Notes: a model not told the origin generated them from the sequence alone. A stretch of DNA of 64,000 bases from DASXUC01 sp036505015 (GCA_036505015.1 DASXUC010000088.1:1-64000), one strand, 5' to 3'; shown: positions 1 to 8,790, counted from the first letter of the stretch. Numbers and translations are program-made.

Positions 1-1
1 G

Positions 2-478
2 CGCTATGCGAAGGGCGCCTACGTCCTGCACATGCTGCGCCACGTCGTGGGCACGGACACCTTCCTGACGCTGATGAAGACCTACGCCACCCGCTTTCGC
101 GGCCAGTCCGTGCGCGTCGACAACTTCGCCGACGTGGCTCAGGAAGTGTATAAGCAGCCGCTGGATTGGTTCTTCCAGGAGTGGATTTTCCAGCGGGTGC
201 TGCCCGACTACGTGGTGGACGCGGCCACATCGGTTCCCGCCGAGGGTGGGACGAGGACGACGGTGAAGGTTCGCAACCTCGGCACCGGCGAGATGCCGGT
301 CGACATGGTGTTCGAGATGGACGGCGGTGAGAAGGTGGTGCGGCGCATGACCGTGGGGAGCCGCAGCGACGCGACCGTCGACGCCCTCACCCCACGCCCT
401 GTCCGCCGTGTGGAAGTCGATCCCGACAAGTGGATTCTGCAGGCGAACTACACCAACGACTCGGCCACGGTGCGGTAG
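2..478 (+). CDS. M1-family metallopeptidase, C-terminal part (5' truncated by window)
   Basis: The reading frame is open from the window edge and ends at 478, so only the last ~158 residues are present. They begin RYAKGAYVLHMLR, which resembles the helical region after the zinc site of M1 (aminopeptidase N-like) enzymes, and continue with a DWFFQEWIFQ segment and a C-terminal beta-rich domain. The HExxH motif would lie upstream and is not visible. An internal ATG at 32 is unlikely to be the true start because the homologous frame continues upstream. The assignment is moderately sure. Confidence 0.6.
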   Translation, partial: RYAKGAYVLHMLRHVVGTDTFLTLMKTYATRFRGQSVRVDNFADVAQEVYKQPLDWFFQEWIFQRVLPDYVVDAATSVPAEGGTRTTVKVRNLGTGEMPVDMVFEMDGGEKVVRRMTVGSRSDATVDALTPRPVRRVEVDPDKWILQANYTNDSATVR

Positions 479-510
479 ACTGGGTAGACTGAGTAGACTG
501 GGAAGACGCC
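475..510. repeat. Iterated-word repeat (9-nt AGACTGGGT-like words)
   Basis: Three consecutive 9-nt words of the form AGACTG(G/A)GT follow the stop codon of the peptidase. The same style of repeat, with the related word GATTGGGAA, occurs as an inverted repeat at 1262-1362. Confidence 0.5.
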
Positions 511-537
511 TACTTCATCCCCTATACTGTCCTCAGC

Positions 538-1344
538 ATGCCAGAGCGAGTCCTCATCATCATCCCCGTCTTCAATGAAGAGGCAACGGTCGGCCGCGTG
601 CTGGACGCGGTGCGCCGGCACGTGCCCGCCGCCGACCTGCTCGTCATTGATGACGGTTCGACCGACCGGTCGGGCGAGATCCTCGCCGCACGGGAGGATG
701 CGCGGGTCATCCGGCATGGCGAGAACCGCGGCTATGGAGCGTCGCTGATCACCGGATTCGAGGCCGCGACGGGCGGGACCTACGACGTCGCGGTGACGCT
801 GGACTGCGACGAACAACACGAACCCGCGCGCATCCCCGCATTCCTGGCGGCCATCTCCACCGCGGACATCGTGTCCGGCAGCCGCTACCTCGATCCGGAT
901 CTCCCCGGCGATCCGGCGCCGGCGGACCGCGCGCGGCTGAACCGCGAATTCACGGACCTGCTGCGCGCGGTCACAGGATACCGCCTCACCGACGCCTGGT
1001 GCGGGTTCAAGGCCTACCGTGTCGGCGCCCTGCGGCGGTTGCGTCTCACCGAACCGAGCTACGGTCTGCCGCTGCAGGTCTGGATCCAGGCGGCGCACCA
1101 CGGGCTGTCGGTTGTCGAGCTGCCCGTCGCGCGCATTTACAAAAACCCGCTCCGGCGGTTTTGGGGCGGTTTGGATGATGCCCGCACGCGGCGGGCATAC
1201 TACCTGCGGGTGCTGGAATCCGAAGTCGCACGTTGGATGCCACAGCGACTGCCAGTGCTATCGACCCAATCCACTCAATCTACCCAACCGCAGAATCCCA
1301 CGGACCCGGATACATCGAGCCGTAAGATTGGAAAGATTGAGTAG
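538..1344 (+). CDS. Family 2 glycosyltransferase (polyprenyl-phosphate sugar transferase-like)
   Basis: The 268-residue product begins with a Rossmann-type strand (VLIIIPVFNEE) and the GT-A motif VIDDGSTD near residues 37-44. A TLDCDEQHEP segment near 83-92 fits the DxD-like metal site. This is the DPM1/GT2 type that transfers a sugar from a nucleotide donor, probably to a lipid carrier. No membrane segments are seen, so it would be cytosolic or peripheral. The last ~25 residues (STQSTQSTQ onward) come from a repeat element and are probably not part of the fold. The acceptor is unknown. Confidence 0.75.
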   Translation: MPERVLIIIPVFNEEATVGRVLDAVRRHVPAADLLVIDDGSTDRSGEILAAREDARVIRHGENRGYGASLITGFEAATGGTYDVAVTLDCDEQHEPARIPAFLAAISTADIVSGSRYLDPDLPGDPAPADRARLNREFTDLLRAVTGYRLTDAWCGFKAYRVGALRRLRLTEPSYGLPLQVWIQAAHHGLSVVELPVARIYKNPLRRFWGGLDDARTRRAYYLRVLESEVARWMPQRLPVLSTQSTQSTQPQNPTDPDTSSRKIGKIE

Positions 1345-1362
1345 ATTGGGAAGATTGGGTCG
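1262..1362. repeat. Inverted repeat of iterated GATTGGGAA words
   Basis: The outer arms are CGACCCAATC (1262-1271) and GATTGGGTCG (1353-1362), a perfect 10-bp inverted repeat. Between them the words GATTGGAAA, GATTGAGTA and GATTGGGAA recur in tandem. It encodes the tail of the glycosyltransferase and ends directly before the bshB1 start, so it also forms that gene's 5' leader. Confidence 0.65.
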
Positions 1363-2043
1363 ATGAATATTATGGCGATCGGCCCTCATCCAGACGACGT
1401 GGAGATCGGCATGGGTGGGACGATCCTCGCCCTGCGCGCGCAGGGACACACGGTGACGATCTGCGATCTGACCAACGGCGAACCTACCCCGATCGGATCG
1501 CCGGAGCGGCGGATCCGCGAAGCCACCGAAGCCGCCGCCCTGCTCGGCGTGGAACGCATCACACTGGATCTGCCGAACCGGTACCTGGTCGACTCGATCG
1601 AGAATCGCACCACGGTCGCGTCGATCATCCGGCAGGTCCGTCCCGAGGTGCTGTTCGTGCCGTACTGGGTAGACGCGCATCCGGATCACGTCGCCGCCGC
1701 GGCGCTGGCGGAAGCGGCGCGCTTCTACGGCAAGCTCACCCACACCACGATGCCCGGCGAGCCGTTCTACCCGCGCCGGGTGTTTCACTTTCTGTCCAGC
1801 CATTACCGGCTGCACATCCAGCCCGCGCTGGTTTTCGACATCTCGGACTATTTTGAGGTGAAGATGCGCGCGGTCGGCGCGTATACCTCACAGTTTGGAC
1901 CGGCGCGCGGGAACGAATGGATCTTCGATGCGATCCGGGCGGAGAACCACTACTTCGGTACGCTCGTGGGCGCGCAGTACGGCGAACCGTTTGCCAGCCG
2001 TGAGTTGGTGGGCCTGCGCGGGCTCGACCATCTGCTGATCTGA
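1363..2043 (+). CDS. bshB1: N-acetylglucosaminyl-L-malate deacetylase, bacillithiol synthesis
   Basis: This LmbE/PIG-L-like deacetylase of 226 residues has the zinc motif HPDD at residues 9-12 and the second motif DAHPDH near 106-111. The enzyme removes the acetyl group from GlcNAc-malate, giving GlcN-malate, the substrate of BshC. The neighbour 12 bp downstream is bshC, which strongly supports the bacillithiol assignment over other LmbE roles. The start could be ATG 1363 or ATG 1372; the repeat ending at 1362 hides any clear ribosome-binding site. No bshA homologue is in the window. Confidence 0.88.
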   Translation: MNIMAIGPHPDDVEIGMGGTILALRAQGHTVTICDLTNGEPTPIGSPERRIREATEAAALLGVERITLDLPNRYLVDSIENRTTVASIIRQVRPEVLFVPYWVDAHPDHVAAAALAEAARFYGKLTHTTMPGEPFYPRRVFHFLSSHYRLHIQPALVFDISDYFEVKMRAVGAYTSQFGPARGNEWIFDAIRAENHYFGTLVGAQYGEPFASRELVGLRGLDHLLI

Positions 2044-2055
2044 CGGGGGTTCCTC

Positions 2056-3621
2056 GTGCACGTACCGACGATCCCTGACCTTGAGGTCCCCCAACGCTCC
2101 GGCGAGGTTGTCTGTATACCGTCCGGAGGCGACCTGCTGGCAACCGCGCGGGCCAACGCCGACGCCCTGGCATCGACCCATGTCCAGCTTGCCGGCGTGC
2201 CGCTGCCCGAGTTTCGCGAACAGGTCCGCTGCCGCCTGGTGTCGATGGCCTCGGAGTTCAGCGCGGCCGCGGGGATTCCACTGGCCGCCCGCTCCGCCGG
2301 CGGCCTCCTGGTTGTCACCGGCCACCAACCTTTTCTGTTCCATCCCGGCATCTGGATCAAATACTTGATGGTCGATCATCTCGCCGCGCTGGGTGCCGCC
2401 GGCCTGAGCATGTCGGTCGACAGCGACGCGTTTGAGGAGATTGGGATCAGCGTCCCGTCCCTGGCGGGGGGTCTGCGGGCGGTCCGCGAGACGCTCGTCA
2501 CCGCGCCGCCCGACGTGCCGTACGAGGCCCAGCCGGCGCCGACGCGGAGCGAGTGGGCCGAGTTTCTCGCCCGCGTCTCCAGTCGGCTGCAGACGCTTCC
2601 GCCCGGCAGCGTGCAGGCGGCGTTCGCCCGGTTCGCGGCCTCCTCGGCGTCCATCGATGCCGGCAGCATCGGAGAGTTTATCACCATCGCGCGGCGGCGG
2701 TACGAAGGCCCGCGGCGGTACGTGGAGCTCCCCGTGTCCGCGATGAGCGCCACCGAGGAGTTCAGGCGCTTCGTGCTGCATGTCGCCTCAGACGCCGGGC
2801 GGTTTGCGGAGATCTACAACCGCCATCTCCGCGCCTACCGTGCGCGGGCCAACATCCGTACCGCGGCGCAGCCATTTCCGGATCTCGACGTGCTCGACGA
2901 CTGCGTGGAACTGCCCTTTTGGATTCTGCGAGAGGGACGCCGCGTGCCGCTCTACGCGCGGGACACGGGGGGCAAGTGCCGGCTGCTTGCCGGTACGACC
3001 GAGGTCGCGGCGCTGGACGGGGACCGGCCCGACACGATCGAGGGCCTGGCCATCCGCCCGCGGGCGCTGACGTTGACCGCGTTCACACGGCTGTGCGCCG
3101 CCGACCTCTTCGTACACGGCGTCGGCGGGGGCCGGTACGATCGGGTCACCGATGCGGTGATCCGCGAGTACTTTGCGCTGGAGCCTCCGCGCTACGCCGT
3201 GCTCACGGCGACGCTGCACCTGCCGCTGGTCTCCTTCGATCCCGCCCCGGAACGCCAGCAACTGCAGCGGCGGCTGCTGGAGCTGCAGCACAATCCGGAG
3301 CGGGTGCTCAGCGATCCCTCGGCTGCGCAGCGCGAGCTGATTGCCGAGAAGTGGCGGCTGATCTATGACCTGGACCGCCCCGAGCTGCCGCGGCGCGAGC
3401 GGCGTGAGGCGACGCAGCGAATCCGGAACATCAACGAGGCGCTGACGGCTGCTCTGGATGCAGAGCGTGAAGTGATGCAGCGCCGACTTGCGGCGCTGCA
3501 CAGCGCAGCAGATGCGGAATCGGCGGCGACCACCCGCACCTACCCGTTCTGCTTCTTCCCGCCGCAGGCCGTGGACGCGCTGGTGGAGGCGCAGTTTCCG
3601 GAGGCCGGCCGTGGCCCGTGA
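2056..3621 (+). CDS. bshC: Bacillithiol biosynthesis cysteine-adding enzyme
   Basis: The 521-residue product matches the BshC family in length and layout: an N-terminal Rossmann-like core with the VVTGHQPFLFHPG segment near residues 91-103, and a long Arg/Glu-rich helical C-terminal region that forms a coiled coil (about 400-490). BshC joins cysteine to GlcN-malate to make bacillithiol, a low-molecular-weight thiol. The GTG start at 2056 follows the bshB1 stop by 12 bp, so the two are co-transcribed. The next gene starts inside its last codons. Confidence 0.85.
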   Translation: MHVPTIPDLEVPQRSGEVVCIPSGGDLLATARANADALASTHVQLAGVPLPEFREQVRCRLVSMASEFSAAAGIPLAARSAGGLLVVTGHQPFLFHPGIWIKYLMVDHLAALGAAGLSMSVDSDAFEEIGISVPSLAGGLRAVRETLVTAPPDVPYEAQPAPTRSEWAEFLARVSSRLQTLPPGSVQAAFARFAASSASIDAGSIGEFITIARRRYEGPRRYVELPVSAMSATEEFRRFVLHVASDAGRFAEIYNRHLRAYRARANIRTAAQPFPDLDVLDDCVELPFWILREGRRVPLYARDTGGKCRLLAGTTEVAALDGDRPDTIEGLAIRPRALTLTAFTRLCAADLFVHGVGGGRYDRVTDAVIREYFALEPPRYAVLTATLHLPLVSFDPAPERQQLQRRLLELQHNPERVLSDPSAAQRELIAEKWRLIYDLDRPELPRRERREATQRIRNINEALTAALDAEREVMQRRLAALHSAADAESAATTRTYPFCFFPPQAVDALVEAQFPEAGRGP

Positions 3622-4360
3622 GCCCGCCGTCACCCTGACGAGGGTCTGGAAAATCTTCGACACGCCCGCGCTGCGGGACGTGACTCTCGACGCCGCGGAG
3701 GGAGCCATCCTCGCCGTGTTGGGACCGAACGGCGCGGGGAAGACAACGCTGCTGCGGATGATCGCCGGGATTGCGAGACCGTCGCGGGGCGAAGTCCGTA
3801 TCGGCGCGCACGCGGCCGGACACCCCGTCGCGCGCGCCGCCGTTGGTCTGGCCGGCCATCAGTCGTTCCTGTCCGGACGCCTCACCGCCCTTGAGAACCT
3901 GAGGTTCTACGCCGACCTGTATGGGCTGCCGGTGGAGCGGGCGCAGGCAGCGCTGGAGGAGTTCGGGTTGCTCGGACACCAGCATCACCAGGTCCGCGGG
4001 CTCTCGCGCGGCACGGTGCAGCGCCTCAGTCTGGCGCGGGCGTTCCTGCATGAGCCATCGGTCGTGCTCCTGGATGAGCCATTTACGGGGTTGGATGCTC
4101 CTGCGGCCGCCGGATTGGCCGCGCGGCTCCGCCGCGTGCGCGACCAGCAGCGGTGTGTGATCATGGCCACGCACAACGTCGACGAAGTCCGTACGCTGGC
4201 AGACACGGTTGCGGTGCTGGTGCGCGGCCGGCTGGTGGTCCTCGCGCCGGCAGCCGACGCAAATCCCGCCTGGCTCGTTGGCATCTACACCGGAACCACT
4301 GCGAGATCTGACGCCGCGGGCCTTCGGCCCACGGGCCCGAGGTCCGTCGGTTCGGCATGA
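3611..4360 (+). CDS. ccmA: Haem exporter / cytochrome c maturation ABC ATPase
   Basis: ABC ATPase of 249 residues when started at GTG 3611, which overlaps the bshC end; the frame is open further upstream without homology. Walker A is GPNGAGKT, the signature is LSRGTVQR, and Walker B is VVLLDEPF. It is followed by an integral membrane partner (CcmB) and ccmC, D, E and F, so it is the CcmA subunit that powers release of haem-loaded CcmE from CcmCD rather than a generic transporter. The signature LSRG in place of LSGG is a mild variant. Confidence 0.85.
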   Translation: MAREPAVTLTRVWKIFDTPALRDVTLDAAEGAILAVLGPNGAGKTTLLRMIAGIARPSRGEVRIGAHAAGHPVARAAVGLAGHQSFLSGRLTALENLRFYADLYGLPVERAQAALEEFGLLGHQHHQVRGLSRGTVQRLSLARAFLHEPSVVLLDEPFTGLDAPAAAGLAARLRRVRDQQRCVIMATHNVDEVRTLADTVAVLVRGRLVVLAPAADANPAWLVGIYTGTTARSDAAGLRPTGPRSVGSA

Positions 4361-5010
4361 GAGCGTTTTGGGCGATCGTCAGCCGGGATCTGCGCGTGGA
4401 AGGGCGCGCCCGGGAAATCGTCCCCTCGATGGCGATGCTCGGGTTGCTCCTGCTGACTGTCGCCAGCGCCGCCGGGCTTCCCCGTAGCGCGGCGCCGCCG
4501 GTGCTGTGGCTGAGCATCACGGTGGCGGTGTCGTTCGGGCTGGCGCGGAGTTTTCATGGGGAAGTCGAGCACGATCAACTGGGCGCCGAGGCCATGGCGC
4601 CGGTCGACCGCGGCGTACTCTACCTGGGTAAAGCGGCCGCCAACTTCGTGACCGTGGCGGTTGCCGAGGTGATCATCGTCGCCGCGTTCATCATGCTGTT
4701 CAACGTAGACGCTGCCGGCGTGCTGGGAGCGCTGGTTCTCGTCGTGGCCGCCGGCACGGTCGGGATCGTGGCGGTAGGCACGCTGTTCGGCGCACTGATC
4801 GCCGTGACCCGCACGCGCGAAGCTCTGCTGCCGCTGCTGCTGCTGCCTGTCGCGGTTCCGGCGGTCCTCGGGGCGGTCCGCGCCACCGAGACGGTCCTGG
4901 CCGGGTTGCCGGCGTCACAGGTACTGGGCGATCTCCAGGTCCTGGGCGCATTTGCGCTCCTGTCCGTGGCGGTCCCGGTCGTCGTCTTCGAGTACGTGCT
5001 TGAGGAGTGA
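4357..5010 (+). CDS. ccmB: Haem exporter membrane protein
   Basis: The 217-residue product has about six hydrophobic segments and the CcmB-type opening FWAIVSRDLRVEGRARE, followed by a GLARSFHGE(V) motif. Its start overlaps the ccmA stop (ATGA at 4357-4360), a sign of translational coupling. CcmAB forms the ABC complex of cytochrome c maturation system I in the cytoplasmic membrane. Confidence 0.85.
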   Translation: MRAFWAIVSRDLRVEGRAREIVPSMAMLGLLLLTVASAAGLPRSAAPPVLWLSITVAVSFGLARSFHGEVEHDQLGAEAMAPVDRGVLYLGKAAANFVTVAVAEVIIVAAFIMLFNVDAAGVLGALVLVVAAGTVGIVAVGTLFGALIAVTRTREALLPLLLLPVAVPAVLGAVRATETVLAGLPASQVLGDLQVLGAFALLSVAVPVVVFEYVLEE

Positions 5011-5077
5011 AACGCATCTGACGGGGAGTCGACGACCATAGGACCACGGCGGCCGCGGGGAGAACCTTCCTTTTGTC

Positions 5078-5401
5078 ATGCGTGTGATCCGACGTATCGC
5101 TGCCGTGCCGGCGGCCGTCGCACTCCTGTTTGCCATGCCGGCTCTGGCACAAGCGCCCACTGCGGTCATCGTGCAAAACTTCTCGTTCCAGCCCCCTGAG
5201 ATCACCGTCTCGGTAGGCGGGGCCGTGCAGTGGACGAACCGGGACGGCACACGTCATCAGATCGAGTCCGACGACGGCAAGGTGGCCGGACCCGCGATGG
5301 CCACCCAGGAGTCGTTCAGCTTCACGTTTCAAACCGCCGGCCGGGTGACGTACCACTGCGCGATCCATCCCTCGATGACCGGGCTAGTCGTCGTCCAGTG
5401 A
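5078..5401 (+). CDS. Secreted cupredoxin (plastocyanin/amicyanin type)
   Basis: This 107-residue protein has a signal peptide (MRVIRRIAAVPAAVALLFAMPALAQ, ending ALA) and a single blue-copper fold. Type 1 copper ligands are visible as a His in the RHQI segment and the cluster YHCAIHPSM (Cys, His, Met). Such proteins carry single electrons outside the membrane. It lies between ccmB and ccmC, and its stop overlaps the ccmC ATG (TGATGG), so it is part of the operon. It may accept electrons from the Rieske/cytochrome c complex encoded downstream. Confidence 0.85.
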   Translation: MRVIRRIAAVPAAVALLFAMPALAQAPTAVIVQNFSFQPPEITVSVGGAVQWTNRDGTRHQIESDDGKVAGPAMATQESFSFTFQTAGRVTYHCAIHPSMTGLVVVQ

Positions 5402-6060
5402 TGGGCCGTCCACAACGATGGCTGGTGGCGGCCGGCGTGCTGCTGCCGGTCGGGGCCTTCCTCGGTCTGGTGGTGGCGCCGGTCGAGGCGTTCCAGGGCG
5501 ATCCCTACCGCATCCTCTACGTCCATGTCCCCAGCGTGGTGACGTCGTACCTGGCGTTCACGATCACATTTGTGGCCAGCGCCCTGTACCTCTGGAGGCG
5601 CCAGCAGCGGTTCGACCGGCTGGCCATGGCCTCGGCGGAAATCGGGGAACTGTTTCTGACCATGGTGCTTCTCACCGGCCCGATCTGGGGGAAGCCGGTG
5701 TGGGGGACCTGGTGGACATGGGACGCCCGGTTGACGACGGCGCTGATCCTGTGGTTCATCTTCGGCGGTTATCTGATGATCCGCATGTGGTCGGGGTCTG
5801 CCGGCGCCCGCGCCGCGGCGATCGTCGCCATCGTCGGATTCCTGGACGTGCCGCTGATCCACTGGTCAGCGGTGATGCTGCGCACCCTGCATCCCCCGCC
5901 GACGGTGTTCCGCGCCGCCGGACCGGATCTGCCGGCATCGTTCCTCTACATCTTGCTGTTCAACATCGTGTCGTTCGCGCTGTTCTTTGCCGTCCTGCTG
6001 GGTGTGCGGGTGCGACAGGAGCAGCAGCGCGAGCGGCTCGCGGAACTGGAGGCGGGGTGA
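5401..6060 (+). CDS. ccmC: Haem-handling membrane protein CcmC
   Basis: The 219-residue product starts at ATG 5401. It has about six transmembrane segments and the tryptophan-rich haem-binding WWD motif WGTWWTWDAR at residues 101-110. Flanking conserved histidines occur in VHVPS (42) and IHWS. CcmC moves haem to the outer face and loads it on CcmE. The open frame continues upstream of 5401 but that part is antisense-like to the cupredoxin and lacks homology. Confidence 0.92.
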   Translation: MGRPQRWLVAAGVLLPVGAFLGLVVAPVEAFQGDPYRILYVHVPSVVTSYLAFTITFVASALYLWRRQQRFDRLAMASAEIGELFLTMVLLTGPIWGKPVWGTWWTWDARLTTALILWFIFGGYLMIRMWSGSAGARAAAIVAIVGFLDVPLIHWSAVMLRTLHPPPTVFRAAGPDLPASFLYILLFNIVSFALFFAVLLGVRVRQEQQRERLAELEAG

Positions 6061-6185
6061 TGGGTTACGTCGCCGCCGCCTACCTGCTCGTCGCGGCCCT
6101 GTTCGCCGGGTATGCCTGGACGCTGCTGTCCCGGCAGCGCGACCTCGTCCGCCGCGCGCGTGACGCCGATGCGTTGGGGGAGTGA
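6060..6185 (+). CDS. ccmD: CcmD-like small membrane protein
   Basis: A 41-residue protein with one N-terminal transmembrane segment (YVAAAYLLVAALFAGYAW) followed by a basic tail (SRQRDLVRRARD). This is the typical CcmD form, which holds haem-loaded CcmE in the CcmABCD complex. Its ATG overlaps the ccmC stop and its stop overlaps the ccmE start, giving tight coupling. Confidence 0.8.
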   Translation: MGYVAAAYLLVAALFAGYAWTLLSRQRDLVRRARDADALGE

Positions 6186-6571
6186 TGAGCCCGTCACGCA
6201 AACTCGCTGTGGGGCTGGCGGTGATCGCGGTGGCGATCGGTGTCGTGGCCTACAACGGTATCCGATCTGCCGCCGTGTACTACCTCACCCCGACCGAGTT
6301 TGCCCGCCGCGCCGACCTGGCCGCCGCGCAGGTGCGGTTGGCGGGGACCGTGGTCCCGGGCTCGCTGATCAGAGCGGGGGGGCGGGTGGTCGGGTTTCGG
6401 ATCAGCGATGGCACGACGGCCATCGGGGTGCGCTACGATGGACCGCTGCCCGACCTCTTCGCCGAAGGCCGTGAGGTGCTGGTGGAAGGCCGCGTGGTCG
6501 GGGGGATCCTCGCGGCCACCCAGGTGATCACCACGCACCCGACAGAGTATAAGGAAAGAACGGGGCGGTGA
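6185..6571 (+). CDS. ccmE: Haem chaperone CcmE
   Basis: A 128-residue protein with an N-terminal membrane anchor and an OB-fold beta barrel on the outer side. The C-terminus reads THPTEYKE, giving a His and Tyr four residues apart (HxxxY), the site where CcmE binds haem covalently through His. A GTG at 6182 is directly before the ATG at 6185, so either may start translation. The flexible tail after HxxxY is short compared with proteobacterial CcmE. Confidence 0.88.
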   Translation: MSPSRKLAVGLAVIAVAIGVVAYNGIRSAAVYYLTPTEFARRADLAAAQVRLAGTVVPGSLIRAGGRVVGFRISDGTTAIGVRYDGPLPDLFAEGREVLVEGRVVGGILAATQVITTHPTEYKERTGR

Positions 6572-6678
6572 TGGCGATTGTCGCGCTCTTCACGCTGATC
6601 TGGCTGCTGGCCGTGGTCATGCTGACCCGCGTGCTCCGCACTCAGGATGCCCTCGACCGGGATCTGCGCGGGCGATGA
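6571..6678 (+). CDS. 35-residue single-pass membrane protein in the ccm operon
   Basis: The short frame encodes MAIVALFTLIWLLAVVM, one hydrophobic helix, followed by a polar, basic tail (TRVLRTQDALDRDLRGR). It overlaps ccmE upstream (TGATG) and ccmF downstream (ATGA at 6675-6678), which argues that it is translated. It resembles CcmD in size and topology but there is already a ccmD two genes upstream. It could be a second CcmD-like clamp or a CcmF partner. Confidence 0.6.
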   Translation: MAIVALFTLIWLLAVVMLTRVLRTQDALDRDLRGR

Positions 6679-8678
6679 ATAGCGCCCCGCTGGGCCAGTT
6701 CGCGTTGCTCGCCGCCCTGGTGGTGGGCGCCTTCGGGATCCTCGCGGGGCTCCTGGGGGTGGGGCGGCGGATTCCCGAGCTCATCGAAACGTCTCGGCGC
6801 GCGGTGGTCGCGTGGGCGGCGCTGATGGTGGTCGCCGCGGTCGCACTGGAGATCGCGCTCGTCACCCGCCAGTTCCGCGTGGAGTTTGTCGCGCAGGTGA
6901 GCAGCCGGGATCTCCCGCTGCTGTACACGGTTGCGGCGTTCTGGGGCGGTCACGCCGGCTCCCTGCTGCTGTGGGCGCTGATCCTGGGCCTGTATGGGAT
7001 CGCCGCGCAGCGGGTCGTGCGTGATCATCCGGACTTCGCGCCGGTGACGGGATTGGTGATCCTCGGCGTGATGGTTTTCTTTTCCGCGCTGCTGGTGGCG
7101 ACCAGCAACCCCTTTACCCAACTGCCGGTGCCGCCCCCGGACGGCCGGGGCCTGAATCCGCTGCTGCAGAATCCATGGATGGCCATTCACCCACCGGCGC
7201 TGTACCTCGGGTTTGTCGGGATGACAGTCCCGTTCGCGCTGGGGATCGCGGCGCTGGTGGGAGGGCGCATCGATCAGACCTGGGTGGTCCTGGCGCGGCG
7301 CTGGGTGCTGACGGCTTGGCTGTTCCTCACGCTCGGGTTGCTGTTCGGCGCGAAGTGGTCGTACGTGGTGCTGGGGTGGGGTGGCTACTGGGCGTGGGAT
7401 CCGGTGGAGAACGCCGCCCTGATGCCCTGGCTGGCGGCGACCGCCTTCCTGCACAGCATCCAGGTGCAGGAGCGGCGCGGCATGCTGGCCGGATGGACGC
7501 TGTCGTTGATCTTCATCGCGTTTGCACTGTCGATCTTCGGCACCTTCCTGACACGCAGCGGTGTCGTCAGCTCGGTCCACGCGTTTGCCGAGTCCTCGAT
7601 CGGACTGTACTTCCTGACGTTTCTGGCCATCGTGCTGGTTGGTGCCTTCGGCCTGCTCCTCTCACGGGCGGCGCTGCTGCGGGCGGGGGCCCCGCTCGAA
7701 TCGGCGGTCAGCCGGGAGGGGGCGTTCCTGGCAAACAACCTGCTGCTGCTGGTCGGGGCGGCGACGGTGCTGGTGGGAACGATCTTTCCGATGCTCGCCG
7801 AGGCCGTGACCGGCGATCGCATCAACGTCGGTCCCCCGTATTTCAATCAGGCGATGACGCCGGTGGTCGTGCTGCTGTTGGCGGTGATGGGGGTGGGACC
7901 GTTGCTCCCATGGCGGCGGGCTCCGGGGGAGGAGGTCGGACGGATCATCGCGGCCCCCGCCGCGTTGGGGATGCTGGTGGCGTTGGCTCTGGCGGCGGGC
8001 GGGCTGCGCAGCCCCGGGGTGTTGCTGGTCTTTGCGCTGTGTGCCTTTGTGGCCGCGACGATTGCGGTGGAGTTCTCCCGGGGCGTCCGCAGCCGCCGGG
8101 TGCTGGGCGAGCCGTTTCCCGCAGCGTTCGTCGCCGTCATCGCGCACAACCGCCGGCGCTACGGCGGATACGTGGTGCATCTCGGGATGCTGCTCATCCT
8201 GGTGGGGATCACCGCGTCGACCGCGTTCGCCACCCAGGCGCAGGTGACGTTGTCACCGGGTGCGTCGGTCACCATTGGGCGCTACGTGCTGCGCTACGAC
8301 AGGCTGGAACAAACGCTGCAGCCCGGTCTGCGCATCACGACCGCTACGCTCTCGGCCACGGCGGGCGGCCGCCCGGCAGGCATGGTCCGGCCGGCCAGCG
8401 TCTATCACATTCCCGAAGATCAGACCACGACGGCGATTGGGCTGCGCAGTTCCTGGCGTGACGACCTCTATGTGGTGCTGACCGGGTGGTCCGCAGACCG
8501 CCGGGCGGGGTTTCGCGTGCTGGTCAATCCCCTGGTGATGTGGCTGTGGGCGGGCGGGATGGTCCTTGTGGTCGGCGCGGGAATCGCCATCGCCCCGGGA
8601 CGCCGGCGGGACCGCGTGCCCCTGCACGGCGTCGTCCGAGCGGAGGCGGGCGCGCCGGCGGGAGGGGCGCTGAGTTGA
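6675..8678 (+). CDS. ccmF: Cytochrome c haem lyase subunit CcmF
   Basis: A 667-residue polytopic protein with about 15 hydrophobic segments. The WWD haem-binding motif is WGGYWAWD at residues 235-242, followed by PVENAALMPWL, exactly the CcmF pattern. A large periplasm-side loop lies near the C-terminus. CcmF takes haem from CcmE and ligates it to apocytochrome CXXCH motifs, here presumably those of the dihaem protein encoded at 9494-10381. No CcmG or CcmH thioreduction partner is visible in the window. Confidence 0.93.
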   Translation: MNSAPLGQFALLAALVVGAFGILAGLLGVGRRIPELIETSRRAVVAWAALMVVAAVALEIALVTRQFRVEFVAQVSSRDLPLLYTVAAFWGGHAGSLLLWALILGLYGIAAQRVVRDHPDFAPVTGLVILGVMVFFSALLVATSNPFTQLPVPPPDGRGLNPLLQNPWMAIHPPALYLGFVGMTVPFALGIAALVGGRIDQTWVVLARRWVLTAWLFLTLGLLFGAKWSYVVLGWGGYWAWDPVENAALMPWLAATAFLHSIQVQERRGMLAGWTLSLIFIAFALSIFGTFLTRSGVVSSVHAFAESSIGLYFLTFLAIVLVGAFGLLLSRAALLRAGAPLESAVSREGAFLANNLLLLVGAATVLVGTIFPMLAEAVTGDRINVGPPYFNQAMTPVVVLLLAVMGVGPLLPWRRAPGEEVGRIIAAPAALGMLVALALAAGGLRSPGVLLVFALCAFVAATIAVEFSRGVRSRRVLGEPFPAAFVAVIAHNRRRYGGYVVHLGMLLILVGITASTAFATQAQVTLSPGASVTIGRYVLRYDRLEQTLQPGLRITTATLSATAGGRPAGMVRPASVYHIPEDQTTTAIGLRSSWRDDLYVVLTGWSADRRAGFRVLVNPLVMWLWAGGMVLVVGAGIAIAPGRRRDRVPLHGVVRAEAGAPAGGALS

Positions 8679-8782
8679 CCGCGGTCATCGTCGTGATCGC
8701 CGCCGCGGTCGCCGCCTACCTGCTGGCCCCGCTGCTGCGCCGGTCCGGTCATCGGCGCCCGGATCACTCCGCAGGACGATAG
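8675..8782 (+). CDS. 35-residue single-pass membrane protein after ccmF
   Basis: Starts at TTG 8675 overlapping the ccmF stop (TTGA). One hydrophobic helix (TAVIVVIAAAVAAYLLAPLL) is followed by a basic tail rich in Arg and His. No homology is recognised. The overlap with ccmF and the similarity in size to the other tiny membrane proteins at 6060, 6571 and 14473 support it as a real gene. It could be the remnant membrane anchor of a CcmI/CcmH-like protein, but nothing in it proves that. Confidence 0.45.
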   Translation: MTAVIVVIAAAVAAYLLAPLLRRSGHRRPDHSAGR

Positions 8783-8790
8783 TCGGACCG

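Noticed and set aside
475..510. CRISPR array
   Set aside because: The iterated words here and at similar loci have no spacers of regular length and no cas genes are near; the words are only 7-9 nt.
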